Shown: positions 15,922-26,753 of the stretch, in pieces
How positions within the stretch are numbered: the first letter of the stretch is position 1
Layout of the letters: every line of letters starts with the position of its first letter
Notes under the pieces: model-generated
What the model saw: only the letters and a program-made list of their open reading frames with translations
The model's database searches: none
Told to the model about the DNA's origin: nothing
NCBI RefSeq assembly: GCF_016887565.1
Contig: NZ_CP069396.1
Location: 1,329,001-1,393,000 of the forward strand
Reading direction: 5' to 3'
DNA from: Archangium violaceum
GTDB lineage: Bacteria; Myxococcota; Myxococcia; Myxococcales; Myxococcaceae
DNA: 64,000 nucleotides
Position numbers and translations under genes: made by a program

Positions 15922-16158
15922 ATGGCGAAGACCCAGCGGAGTGGCCAGGTGATGAAGCAGGTGGCGCGTCGGGTGAAGGGGACGGCGGGGCGGGCGGTGG
16001 CCAAGGCGAGCAAGCCCGCGCGCAAGGTGCAGGTGACGCTGGGTGATTTGATCGCCGCGGCCTTCGACGTGGCGGGTGAGACGCGGGCCGCCGCCAAGCT
16101 GGTGTCCTCGCGCGCCATGGCCTCGGTCACGGGCAAGCAGATCGTCTTCGTCGGCTGA
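15922..16158 (+). CDS. Small basic hypothetical protein behind a sigma-54 promoter
   Basis: A 78-residue protein starting at the ATG at 15922, with ribosome binding site GAGGGAAGGG 7 bases upstream. The N-terminal 40 residues are Lys/Arg/Ala-rich (VKGTAGRAVAKASKPARKVQ), like histone-H1-type or nucleic-acid-binding tails. The C-terminal part (LGDLIAAAFDVAGETRAAAKLV) is an amphipathic helix. A strong hairpin terminator 104 bp downstream makes it a single-gene unit. No family name was recognised. DNA or polyanion binding is inferred only from composition. Confidence 0.65.
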   Translation: MAKTQRSGQVMKQVARRVKGTAGRAVAKASKPARKVQVTLGDLIAAAFDVAGETRAAAKLVSSRAMASVTGKQIVFVG

Positions 16159-16261
16159 GACGGATTGGGGAGCTGGGGACAGCGACCCGCGTTCGTCCAC
16201 GGGTTGGGGGGGTCGGGGGGCGGGAGGTCGGACGCGGGTCGTTGTCCGGTTGTACGGGGAG

Positions 16262-16305
16262 ACGCCAGGCCGCTCGCTTTCCGAGGAAGCGAGTGCCCCT
16301 GGCGT
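16262..16305 (+). terminator. Nested hairpin terminator
   Basis: The outer 8-bp stem is ACGCCAGG/CCTGGCGT (16262-16269 with 16298-16305). The inner 9-bp stem is CTCGCTTTC/GAAGCGAG with one G-T pair and a 3-base loop. The structure is followed by TTT. It ends the transcript of the small basic gene and insulates the outer-membrane protein gene starting at 16358. Confidence 0.6.
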
Positions 16306-16357
16306 TTCCATTCGTGTGACCGGGCACCCGGCGGGAAGCGGGGTAGAGTGACGCGCC

Positions 16358-17695
16358 ATGATTGGTGCCCTCGTCCTCGTCTCCGTGCTCCAACAGGCCC
16401 CCAAGGCCTTCGTTGATTCCTCCGCGGCGGCAGCACCCGCGGAGGAGGGTGTCCACTTCCACGCGGCCCTCGAGGTGGGCGCACTGGCCCTGTCGGCGGG
16501 GACCGACGCCACGGGGGTGGATGGCTTCGGCTTCGCCTTCCCGCGCCTGGGCGTGAGGGGCGGCGAGGAGTTCGAGTTCGAGCTGGGGGCACCGCTGCGG
16601 TTGCGGCTGCTCGACCAGGAGCCGCTGCAGGCGCAGCCGGACTACGGCGGCCGGCTGCGGCGCGAGGACTGGGACGAGCGCAGTGACTTCGCCCAGGTGC
16701 TGCGCTCGCTGCGCATCGGCCGGGACGATGGGCGCTTCCAGTTGCGCGCGGGCGACTTCTCCTCCTACTCGCTGGGCGCGGGCTGGCTGGTGAACCGCTA
16801 CAACAACCGGATTTCGCCGGACTACCACCCCGCGGGAGCCAACTTCACCGCGTACCTCGGGCCCACGCGGGTGGAGCTCTTCGCCAGCGACGTGCTGGCC
16901 GCGCGCCTCTTCGCCGGCGAGGTGCGGTTGGACCTTGGCCGCGTGCTGAGCAACACGGAGACGGCCTTCGACCGCTTCCTCCTGTCGGTGGACGTGGCGC
17001 ACGACTTCGGCAGGGCGGGGGGCACGTCGCCCGCGCTGTCGGCGGCGAGCGTCGGCCTGCAGGCGGGCCTGGTGAGGAACGAGAAGCTCCAGCTGTGGGT
17101 GCAGGGAGCGGCGGGGGCACGGGCGGACACGCTGGCCGAGTCGGTGCCGGACTACGGTGCGACCGTGGGCCTGGTGGTGGCGGGCAAGCCCCGGGAGAAC
17201 GTGGAGATCAGCGGCCGGCTGGAGGGACGGCGCCAGGGAGGACTGTTCCGCTTCGGCGCCTTTGGCGCGGGGTACGAGCTGTCGCGCTTCTCCGGCGTGG
17301 GCCTGAGCGAGCTGCCGCTGTCCCAGGAGCAGCTGCCGGCGACGTTCTCCGGTTACGGCGAGCTGGTGGCGACGGTGAGCCAGGGGCGCGCGGAGGACCT
17401 GGAGCTGCTGGCCAGTGCGTCCGGCGAGTACTTCGTCACCACGGGCCGGGTGGACGCGGACGCGGTGCTGCAGCTGCAGCTGCCCGGGGGCAGGACGATG
17501 GCGGAGCTGCGCGCCATCCTCACGGACCTCACGGGCAAGCCGCGCTACTCCGTGGCGGCCGAGGTGCGTCACCGCTTCGTGCCCGCGCTCTACGGCATCT
17601 TCATGGGTGGCACGGAGCATTTCCCGCAGGCCAATGGGAGCCTGAGGCACGGCTTCATGGCGGGCCTGGGGGTGGGCGTGGACTTCGAGCGCTGA
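16358..17695 (+). CDS. Putative outer-membrane beta-barrel protein
   Basis: A 445-residue protein with a short hydrophobic N-terminus (MIGALVLVSVLQQ) that may act as a signal peptide. The rest alternates hydrophobic and polar residues with many Gly, aromatic and charged turns (FQLRAGDFSSYSLGAGWLVNRYNN, FRFGAFGAGYELSRF) and ends in GVGVDFER. This is the pattern of a barrel built from about 16-18 strands. No specific porin family was identified. It precedes a cation antiporter gene by 37 bp on the same strand. Transport or structural function is inferred from composition only. Confidence 0.6.
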   Translation: MIGALVLVSVLQQAPKAFVDSSAAAAPAEEGVHFHAALEVGALALSAGTDATGVDGFGFAFPRLGVRGGEEFEFELGAPLRLRLLDQEPLQAQPDYGGRLRREDWDERSDFAQVLRSLRIGRDDGRFQLRAGDFSSYSLGAGWLVNRYNNRISPDYHPAGANFTAYLGPTRVELFASDVLAARLFAGEVRLDLGRVLSNTETAFDRFLLSVDVAHDFGRAGGTSPALSAASVGLQAGLVRNEKLQLWVQGAAGARADTLAESVPDYGATVGLVVAGKPRENVEISGRLEGRRQGGLFRFGAFGAGYELSRFSGVGLSELPLSQEQLPATFSGYGELVATVSQGRAEDLELLASASGEYFVTTGRVDADAVLQLQLPGGRTMAELRAILTDLTGKPRYSVAAEVRHRFVPALYGIFMGGTEHFPQANGSLRHGFMAGLGVGVDFER

Positions 17696-17732
17696 GCCCG
17701 TTACGGGAGCCTGGAGACGCGGAGGCGCGTCC

Positions 17733-19853
17733 ATGCAGGCTCCCGAGCTTCTCCAGGAACTGGTGGTGGTTTTCGGGGTGGCGGTGGTGGTGGTCCTGGC
17801 GCTCAGCCGGTTGCGCCTGCCCACCCTCGCTGGCCTCATCGCCGCGGGTGCGCTCATCGGCCCGAGTGGCCTCGGCTGGGTGCATGACACCTGGCGTCTG
17901 GAGGCGCTGGCCGAGATTGGCGTGGGCCTGCTGCTCTTCGGCATCGGGTTGGAGTTCTCGCTCGAGCGGCTGAGGCGGCTGTGGAAGGTGCTCACCCTGG
18001 GTGGAGGGCTCCAGGTGGCGCTCACCCTGCTGGCGGTGGTGGCGCTCGCCATGGCGCTGGGCTTCCCGGCCCGCAAGGGCGTCTTCCTGGGCTTCCTGGT
18101 GGCGCTGTCCAGCACGGCCATCGTGCTGCGCGTGCTCGGCGAGCGGCTGGAGACGGACGCACCCCATGGGCGGCTCATCGTGGGGGCGCTCATCTTCCAG
18201 GACCTGTGCGTGGTGCCGATGATGATGGCCATCCCGCTGCTGGCCGGGCAGGAGCAGGGCGTGGGGGCCCTCGCCTGGGTGTTGGCCAAGGCGGCGCTGC
18301 TGGTGGTGGTCACGGTGGTGTTCGGCCGGGTGGTCGTGCCGCCGCTGCTCCAGGCGGTGGCCCTCACGCGCCGGCGCGAGCTCTTCCTGCTGGCGGTGCT
18401 GGGACTGTGCACGGGCATCGCGTGGCTCGCCGTGCTGGCGGGCCTGTCCCTGGCGCTGGGGGCCTTCATGGCCGGGGTGGCGCTGGCGGACAGCGACTAC
18501 GGCTACCAGGCGCTGGCGGACATGCTGCCGCTGCGCGAGACGTTCGCCAGCCTCTTCTTCATCTCCATCGGGATGCTCTTCGACGTGCGCGTCGTCCTGG
18601 AGCATCCGTTGCTGGTGATGGGGTTGTGGCTGGGGGTGCTGGTGGGCAAGTCGGTGCTGGGCGGGGTGGGGGCGCTGGTGATGCGCTTTCCGCCCAGGGT
18701 GGCGGTGATGGCGGGCGTGGGGCTGGCGCAGATTGGAGAGTTCTCCTTCGTGCTGGCCAACGCGGGGCTGCAGGTGGGGCTGTTGAGCGTGGAGGAGCGC
18801 AACCTCTTCGTGTGCATGAGCGTCCTCACCATGGCGGTGACACCGGTGGCGCTGAGCTTCGCGCCGAGGCTGGCGGCGGGCGTGGCGCACCTGCGGCCGC
18901 TGGAGGTGCTGTTCGGCGCGCATGGGCCGCACCGGCTGGCGCACGAGCACCGGGAGCTGGCCAACCACTTCATCGTGGCGGGGCTGGGGACGGCCGGACG
19001 CATGGTGGTGAGGGCCCTGCGCGCCAGCAACCTGCCGCACGTGGTCATCGAGTTGGATCCGCACGTGGTGGCCGAGGCGCGGCGGCGTGGCGAGGTCATG
19101 TACTACGGGGACATCTCCAGCCCGGAGATATTGGAGCGCGCGGGAATCCACCGGGCGCGAGCGCTGGTGCTGCTCATCTCCGATCCGGACGGGACGCAGC
19201 GGGCGGTGTCGGCGGCGCGGAGGCTGTCACCGGACATCCCCATCCTGGTGAAGGTGCCGAGGCTGCGGGACATCGGGGACCTGCACGAGCGGGGCGCGAG
19301 CGACATCGTGGCCGGCGAGTTCGAGACGGCGCTGGAGGCGGTGACGCGGGTGCTGCACGTGGGAGGCGTGGCGGAGGAGGTCCTCAACGAGCTGCTGGCC
19401 TCGCTGCGCCACGAGGGCGTGCCCGAGCACGGCCCCGTCTCCGGCCCGAGGCGCATGTTGGGGACGATGGGCGGGCTGCGGCGAGGCACGGCCACCACTT
19501 GCTCGCACCTGCAACTGTTGCGGGAGGGCGTGGAGCCGAGGACCTCGGGGTGCGAGTCCTGCATGGCGCTGCACCTGCGCTGGCACAACCTGCGGATGTG
19601 CCTGACGTGCGGTCATGTGGGCTGCTGTGATGCGTCCTTCGGCCGGCACGCGGCGAAGCACTACGAGACCACGGGGCACCCGCTGATGCGCTCCTTCGAG
19701 CCGGGCGAGCACTGGGGCTGGTGCTACATCGACGCCATCGAGATCGACCCGAGGCCTCCTCGGGGGGATGAGCACCTCGAATCTGGGCGATTGAATCCCC
19801 GTTCATCCAGTGAGAAGACGGGTCCATGGCGTCGAAGCTCGGAACCGATCTGA
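17733..19853 (+). CDS. Kef/CPA2 cation:proton antiporter with RCK domain fused to a UBP-type zinc finger
   Basis: A 706-residue protein. Residues 1-385 form a 12-13 helix CPA2 exchanger (GLLLFGIGLEFSL, ALSSTAIVLRVL, FQDLCVVP). Residues about 408-530 are a TrkA-N/RCK Rossmann domain (HFIVAGLGTAGRMVV, the acidic strand-end IELD, YYGDISSPEIL). Residues about 585-680 are a ZnF-UBP finger (CSHL...CESC...WHNLRMCLTCGHVGCCD...HAAKH...HPLMRSFEPGEHWGWCYID). The exchanger probably moves K+ or Na+ against H+, gated by nucleotide binding. The UBP finger, which binds ubiquitin C-termini in eukaryotes, is known as a stand-alone or fused domain in bacteria with unclear ligand. The 3' end overlaps the MATE gene by 28 bp. 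Confidence 0.9.
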   Translation: MQAPELLQELVVVFGVAVVVVLALSRLRLPTLAGLIAAGALIGPSGLGWVHDTWRLEALAEIGVGLLLFGIGLEFSLERLRRLWKVLTLGGGLQVALTLLAVVALAMALGFPARKGVFLGFLVALSSTAIVLRVLGERLETDAPHGRLIVGALIFQDLCVVPMMMAIPLLAGQEQGVGALAWVLAKAALLVVVTVVFGRVVVPPLLQAVALTRRRELFLLAVLGLCTGIAWLAVLAGLSLALGAFMAGVALADSDYGYQALADMLPLRETFASLFFISIGMLFDVRVVLEHPLLVMGLWLGVLVGKSVLGGVGALVMRFPPRVAVMAGVGLAQIGEFSFVLANAGLQVGLLSVEERNLFVCMSVLTMAVTPVALSFAPRLAAGVAHLRPLEVLFGAHGPHRLAHEHRELANHFIVAGLGTAGRMVVRALRASNLPHVVIELDPHVVAEARRRGEVMYYGDISSPEILERAGIHRARALVLLISDPDGTQRAVSAARRLSPDIPILVKVPRLRDIGDLHERGASDIVAGEFETALEAVTRVLHVGGVAEEVLNELLASLRHEGVPEHGPVSGPRRMLGTMGGLRRGTATTCSHLQLLREGVEPRTSGCESCMALHLRWHNLRMCLTCGHVGCCDASFGRHAAKHYETTGHPLMRSFEPGEHWGWCYIDAIEIDPRPPRGDEHLESGRLNPRSSSEKTGPWRRSSEPI

Positions 19854-21262
19854 CCGTAGGCAGCATCCCCCGACACATCGTGACCTTCTCGCTGCCGATG
19901 CTCATCGGCAGCTTCCTGCAGACGGCCTACAGCTTCATCAACGCCATCTGGGTCGGACAGTTCCTCGGCACAGGGGCGCTGGCCACCGTCACCGTGAGCT
20001 TCCCCGTCGTCTTCACCCTCTTCGGCATCGGGATGGGGATGACGCTGGCGACGAACATCCTCGTGTCGCAGAGCTACGGCGCCAAGCGCTTCGACGAGCT
20101 GCGCCGGGTCGTGGACAGCTCGACCGTGCTGATCCCCGGGCTGGGAGTCCTCCTCACCGTGCTGGGCGAGATCTTCACTCCCTACATCCTTCGCGCGATG
20201 GACACGCCCGCCGACATCTTCGATGCGTCGGTGGGCTACCTGCGCATCTTCCTGCTGTCGCTCCCCTTCAGCTTCGCCATGTTCGCGATCCGCAGCATGC
20301 TCCAGGGGATGGGGGACTCGAAGACGCCCCTGTACTTCCAACTCGTCTCCGTCGTGCTCACGACGGTGTTGGATCCGCTCCTCATCTTCGGCCATCTGGG
20401 ACTGCCGAGGCTGGGACTGAACGGTACGGCCTGGGCCACCATCTTCTCTCAAGCCGTGGTGCTGGTGGCGCTCATGGCCTGGCTCCACCACCAGAAGTCC
20501 CCGGTGGCTCCCGGATGGCCGCACATCCGCCACCTGGGCCAGGAGACCCGGCAGACCTTCCGGATCGGCATCCCCGCCTCCATTCAACAGTCGCTGGTCT
20601 CGCTCGGCATGGTCCTGGTGACCGGCATCGTGAACGGCTTCGGGGAGACCTCCACGGCGGCGTTCGGTGCCGCCTCGCGCATCGACCAGATCGCCTTCAT
20701 GCCGGCCATCAACTTCGGCATGGCCATCTCCACGCTCGCCGGACAGAACATGGGCGCGGGCCACCACGGCCGCGTGCGGGAGATCTTCACCTGGGGCTGT
20801 CTGTTCAGTGGAGCCATCACCCTGGTCATCTCGGTGGTGGCCGTGCTCTTCCCGGAGCCGCTCCTGCGGGTGTTCACCACGGATGCGGCCGTCATCGGGC
20901 TCGGCATCTCGTACCTGCACATCGTCGGCGCCTGCTACGTCCTGTTCGGCCTCGTGTTCGTGAGCAATGGCATCATCAATGGCGCTGGCGCGACGATGAT
21001 CACCACCGTCATCTCCCTGCTCAGCCTCTGGGTGGTCCGTGTCCCTGGGGCCTATTGGCTCTCACGCCAGCTGAACAGCGTGGACGGGGTCTGGTACGCC
21101 ATCGCCTTCAGCTTCTTCGTCTCGCTGACCTGCAGCATGGCCTACTACTTCTCGGGACGTTGGCAGCGGGTGCTGGTCGGGAAGAGGCACGCGAGCCCCG
21201 CCGCGGCCGAGCCCAAGCCGGATCCCGCCAAGGTCTTCGCCAACGAGACCGGAGAGGCGTGA
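19826..21262 (+). CDS. MATE family multidrug/cation efflux transporter
   Basis: A 478-residue protein with 12 predicted helices arranged as two MatE repeats (residues about 18-180 and 245-405). Recognisable segments are IPRHIVTFSLPMLIGSFLQTAYSFINAIWVGQFLG at the start, MGMTLATNILVSQSYGAK, and in the second half GIPASIQQSLVSLGMVLVTGIVN with LAGQNMGAG. It couples drug or metabolite export to H+ or Na+ entry at the inner membrane. The ATG at 19826 lies inside the antiporter gene's last codons in another frame, so the two are likely cotranscribed. The C-terminal tail of about 30 residues is cytoplasmic and charged. Confidence 0.92.
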   Translation: MASKLGTDLTVGSIPRHIVTFSLPMLIGSFLQTAYSFINAIWVGQFLGTGALATVTVSFPVVFTLFGIGMGMTLATNILVSQSYGAKRFDELRRVVDSSTVLIPGLGVLLTVLGEIFTPYILRAMDTPADIFDASVGYLRIFLLSLPFSFAMFAIRSMLQGMGDSKTPLYFQLVSVVLTTVLDPLLIFGHLGLPRLGLNGTAWATIFSQAVVLVALMAWLHHQKSPVAPGWPHIRHLGQETRQTFRIGIPASIQQSLVSLGMVLVTGIVNGFGETSTAAFGAASRIDQIAFMPAINFGMAISTLAGQNMGAGHHGRVREIFTWGCLFSGAITLVISVVAVLFPEPLLRVFTTDAAVIGLGISYLHIVGACYVLFGLVFVSNGIINGAGATMITTVISLLSLWVVRVPGAYWLSRQLNSVDGVWYAIAFSFFVSLTCSMAYYFSGRWQRVLVGKRHASPAAAEPKPDPAKVFANETGEA

Positions 21263-21286
21263 ACGCTCCTCCGCCCCGCCCTCGGA

Positions 21287-23689
<2,403 letters not shown>

Positions 23690-23868
23690 GGTGGTCGCTG
23701 GAAGGGGGCATGGCCCTCCTACAGGGATGACCTCCTGCCGTGGAATCCGCTCACCTGTCCGATGTGCTCACGATGGATGGGCACGTCCCTCCCCCGGGAA
23801 GCGTAGTCCACGGCTTCGTTGGGGAACAAGCCGTCCAGGCTCACGCGAATCAGGGCCGCTCCTCCTCC

Positions 23869-25002
23869 TCAGCGCCCGAACAGGCCCTTGCGTTTCTGGG
23901 GGGCACGGTCCTGCTGGGCCATCTTCGCCAGGCGCTGGCCGAGGATGCGGCTCATCTCCAGGGCCATGGCGGGGTTGGCCATCACCACGCCGCGGAAGTC
24001 GTCGCGGCCCACGCTGGCCAGCTCGCACGGCGTGGCGGCCTGGGCGCTGGTGGAGCGAGGCTCGCCCGTGAGGAGGGCAATCTCGCCGAAGAAGCCCCCG
24101 GGCTTCACCACCTCCAGCACGCGCCCACCCTCGGCCAGCAGGTTCACTTCTCCGGAGACGACGACGTAGAAGGTCTCCCCCGCTTCTCCCTTGTTGAAGA
24201 TGGGCTCGCCCGGCGCCTTGCGCAGGTACTCGGCGCCGCGCGCCACGGTGGACAGCTCCTCGTCGCTCAGGGGGGCGAGGAAGTCCACCTTGCGCAGTAT
24301 CTCGGCCAGGGGCGTGTCGTCGTGGCCCTGGAGCTCGGCGGTGAGGCACTCCACGGCCCGGGCCAGCTCGGCGCGGCGGGCCACGAGGATGATGGTGTAC
24401 CCGGCGCGCAGCACCGTGCTGCCGTCCGGCAGGGTGATGCGGCCCTCCGGGTCCAACAGGCCGATGAACACGCACTCGCGGGGGAAGTTGGGCAGGGCGC
24501 GCACCTGGGCCACCGTCCGGCCGGACACCAGCGCCTTGGGACTCACCTGCAGCTCGAAGAGGATGGCGTCCCCGGCCGCCAGCGGCAGCGAGCCCGCCAC
24601 CTGGGGGAAGTCGATGGCCGTGGTCATCTTCGCCACCACGACCTCGGCCTCCTCCACCAGCTCGCTCACCCCGGCGAGCCGGTAGGCCTCGCGGTAGCGG
24701 CTGTCCAGCATGCGCACCATGACGCGGGCGCCGCCCATGGAGCGCACCAGCGTGGCGAAGGCCAGGTTCTCCGCGTCGCGCGCCAGCACCCCGGCCGCGA
24801 TGTCCGCGCCGGAGATGCCCGCCGACTCCAGCACGTGCGGATCCGTCGCGTCCCCGCACACCGTCACCACGCCGATGTCCTCGAAGAGCCGGTTGCAGGC
24901 GGCCGCGTCCCGCTCCACCACCGTCACCTGGTGGCGCTCCGCCACCAGCCGTGCCGCCAGCGCTCCACCCACCCGTCCGCCACCCGCGATGACGATTCTC
25001 AT
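23869..25002 (-). CDS. RCK (TrkA-N/TrkA-C) protein with C-terminal cyclic-nucleotide-binding domain
   Basis: A 377-residue soluble regulator. Residues 1-120 are an NAD(P)-type Rossmann RCK domain (MRIVIAGGGRVGGALAARL, VVERD, VCGDATDPHVLESAG). Residues about 130-230 are a TrkA-C domain (SPKALVSGRTVAQV..LPNFP..VFIGLLD). Residues about 245-360 are a CAP_ED domain (LRKVDFLAPLSDEEL, GEAGETFYVVVSGEVNLL, GGFFGEIALLTGEPRSTSAQA). In the last the phosphate-binding cassette GEIALLTGEPRS is intact. Its ATG overlaps the stop of the CPA1 antiporter (ATGA), so it most likely gates that antiporter in response to nucleotides. Confidence 0.92.
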   Translation of the reverse strand: MRIVIAGGGRVGGALAARLVAERHQVTVVERDAAACNRLFEDIGVVTVCGDATDPHVLESAGISGADIAAGVLARDAENLAFATLVRSMGGARVMVRMLDSRYREAYRLAGVSELVEEAEVVVAKMTTAIDFPQVAGSLPLAAGDAILFELQVSPKALVSGRTVAQVRALPNFPRECVFIGLLDPEGRITLPDGSTVLRAGYTIILVARRAELARAVECLTAELQGHDDTPLAEILRKVDFLAPLSDEELSTVARGAEYLRKAPGEPIFNKGEAGETFYVVVSGEVNLLAEGGRVLEVVKPGGFFGEIALLTGEPRSTSAQAATPCELASVGRDDFRGVVMANPAMALEMSRILGQRLAKMAQQDRAPQKRKGLFGR

Positions 25003-26579
25003 GACGCCTTCCTCCCGTTGCCCGCCTCACCCTCGGGGGCGCCCGACAGCACGTGCTCCAGCTCCAGCGTGCGCTCGTCCAGTCTCGCCAGTTGTGCCTC
25101 GGCGGTGGCCTCGGGGATGAGGCCTGCGCGCCGGGCCGACAGCAGCGCGGTGCGCTCCGCGTCGATGAGGCGGCGGCGCGTCACCAGCACGATGCGCGCC
25201 CCCTGTGCCAGGTGCTGCTCGCTGAGCCGGCGCAGCTCCCGCTCGGCGCCGGCGATGCCCACCTGGTAGTCGCTGCGCAGGTGCTCGTAGGCCGCGCGGG
25301 GGATGAGCCCCTGGTCGTGCAGCACCTCCAGCTCCTGGCGCGCGGCGCGGCTGGCGATGAGCCGCGCCTGCTGCTCGGCCACCGCGTAGGCCACCGGGTC
25401 CTCGTGGAAGAGGCCCAGCCGCTTGAGGATGCCGGTGAGCGCGAGCCCCTGGATCACCAGGGACACGAAGGTGACGCCGAAGGCGATGGCCACCAGCAGC
25501 TCGCGCGAGGGCGTGGCCTCCGGGAGACCCAGGGCCAGACCGATGGAGAGCGCGCCCTTGATGTTGCCGAGGATGAAGACGTGCTGCCAGCGCAGGGGCA
25601 CGGCCTCGGAGGGGCGCACCAGGCGCAGCAGCAGGAAGGGCAGGTAGATGGCCACCGCGCGCCCGGCGAAGACACAGGCCACCGCGAGCACCGTCTGGGT
25701 CATGTGGGCCACCAGCGTCTGGGGCCGCGTGGTGAGTCCCACCGAGAGGAAGAGGAAGGTGTTCACCCCGAAGGCGGCGTACTCCCAGAAGGTGTGGATG
25801 GCCACCTGGCTCTGCGGGGCCACGTGGCGGCGCAGGTTGATGCCGGTGCTCAGGCCGGCCGTCACCGCGGCGATGGCACCCGACAGGTGGAGCTGCTCGC
25901 CGATGACGAAGGCGGCGAAGGCCAGCGCCGTGGTCACCATGATTTCGGCGAGCGGATCCTCGGTGTGGCGGATGACGAAGCCGGCCACGAGCCCCAGTGC
26001 GAGGCCGAGGACGAGGCCGCCCACGGTGGCGCCCAGCACCTTGGCGCCGAGCAGGGGCAGGGAGAAGGAGGAGTCGCCGCCCACCACGATGTTGGCGATG
26101 GCGGCGTAGGCCACGAGCGCGGTGCCGTCGTTGAAGAGACTCTCGCCCTGCATGATGCCGGAGAGGCGCCGGGGCACGGGGGCGCGGCGGAAGGCGTAGA
26201 GGATGGAGACGGTGTCGGTGACGGCGAGCATGGCGCCGAGCAGCAGCGCGGGCCCCCAGGCGAGCTCCAGGGCGAAGTGGAGGGCCGTGCCGGTGGCGGC
26301 GATGGCCAGCACCATGCCCAGGGTGGCCAGGGTGGCGATGGGCAGGAGGTTGGCGCGCACGTTGGCCACGTCCGCGGTGATGCCGCCCTCGAAGAGGAGC
26401 AGCGGCAGGCAGACGAGGAAGACGACCTCGGGGTTGAGCGGGGGGACGCCCGGGAGGATGCCTCCCACGGCGATGAGCAGGCCACCGACCACCAGCGCGA
26501 CGTTGTACGGAATGCGGACGCGCTTGGCGGCGATGGCGAGCGAGCTGGCGGCCACCATCAGGCCGATGATGAGGGGCAT
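24999..26579 (-). CDS. CPA1-family Na+/H+ (cation:proton) antiporter, NhaP-like
   Basis: A 526-residue protein with about 12 helices to residue 400. Family motifs are LLLFEGGITAD (near 80), TDTVSILYAFRRAPVPRRLSGIMQGESLFNDGTALV (near 120-155, with the transport-site Asp in NDG) and GNIKGALSIGLALGLPE near 330. A cytoplasmic C-terminal region of about 125 residues is rich in helices and Arg/Glu. Two starts are possible (ATG at 26579, GTG at 26591). Neither has a good ribosome binding site, so the ATG was kept. The next gene overlaps it by 4 bp and encodes an RCK-cNMP regulator, so the pair forms a ligand-gated antiporter system for pH or ion homeostasis. Confidence 0.9.
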   Translation of the reverse strand: MPLIIGLMVAASSLAIAAKRVRIPYNVALVVGGLLIAVGGILPGVPPLNPEVVFLVCLPLLLFEGGITADVANVRANLLPIATLATLGMVLAIAATGTALHFALELAWGPALLLGAMLAVTDTVSILYAFRRAPVPRRLSGIMQGESLFNDGTALVAYAAIANIVVGGDSSFSLPLLGAKVLGATVGGLVLGLALGLVAGFVIRHTEDPLAEIMVTTALAFAAFVIGEQLHLSGAIAAVTAGLSTGINLRRHVAPQSQVAIHTFWEYAAFGVNTFLFLSVGLTTRPQTLVAHMTQTVLAVACVFAGRAVAIYLPFLLLRLVRPSEAVPLRWQHVFILGNIKGALSIGLALGLPEATPSRELLVAIAFGVTFVSLVIQGLALTGILKRLGLFHEDPVAYAVAEQQARLIASRAARQELEVLHDQGLIPRAAYEHLRSDYQVGIAGAERELRRLSEQHLAQGARIVLVTRRRLIDAERTALLSARRAGLIPEATAEAQLARLDERTLELEHVLSGAPEGEAGNGRKAS

Positions 26580-26753
26580 CTCAAGGTGCACGCGGGGCCA
26601 AGACTCGCAGATACGGGGGCTTCGTGCACGGGTTGTCCGCACCGTGACCGCGGTTTGGCGGGGGGGGCCCTCGCGGGCGGGCCCCTGGCCGGATGCCTGG
26701 CGCGAGGAGGCATGGGCGGGATTGGCGTGGAGCCCACTCCGGTTCGGGGGGCC

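Noticed and set aside
25053-26753. Upstream extension of the glycosidase-like gene on the plus strand
   Set aside because: The frame stays open by chance opposite the antiporter gene. The lipoprotein signal directly after the ATG at 26754 marks the real start.
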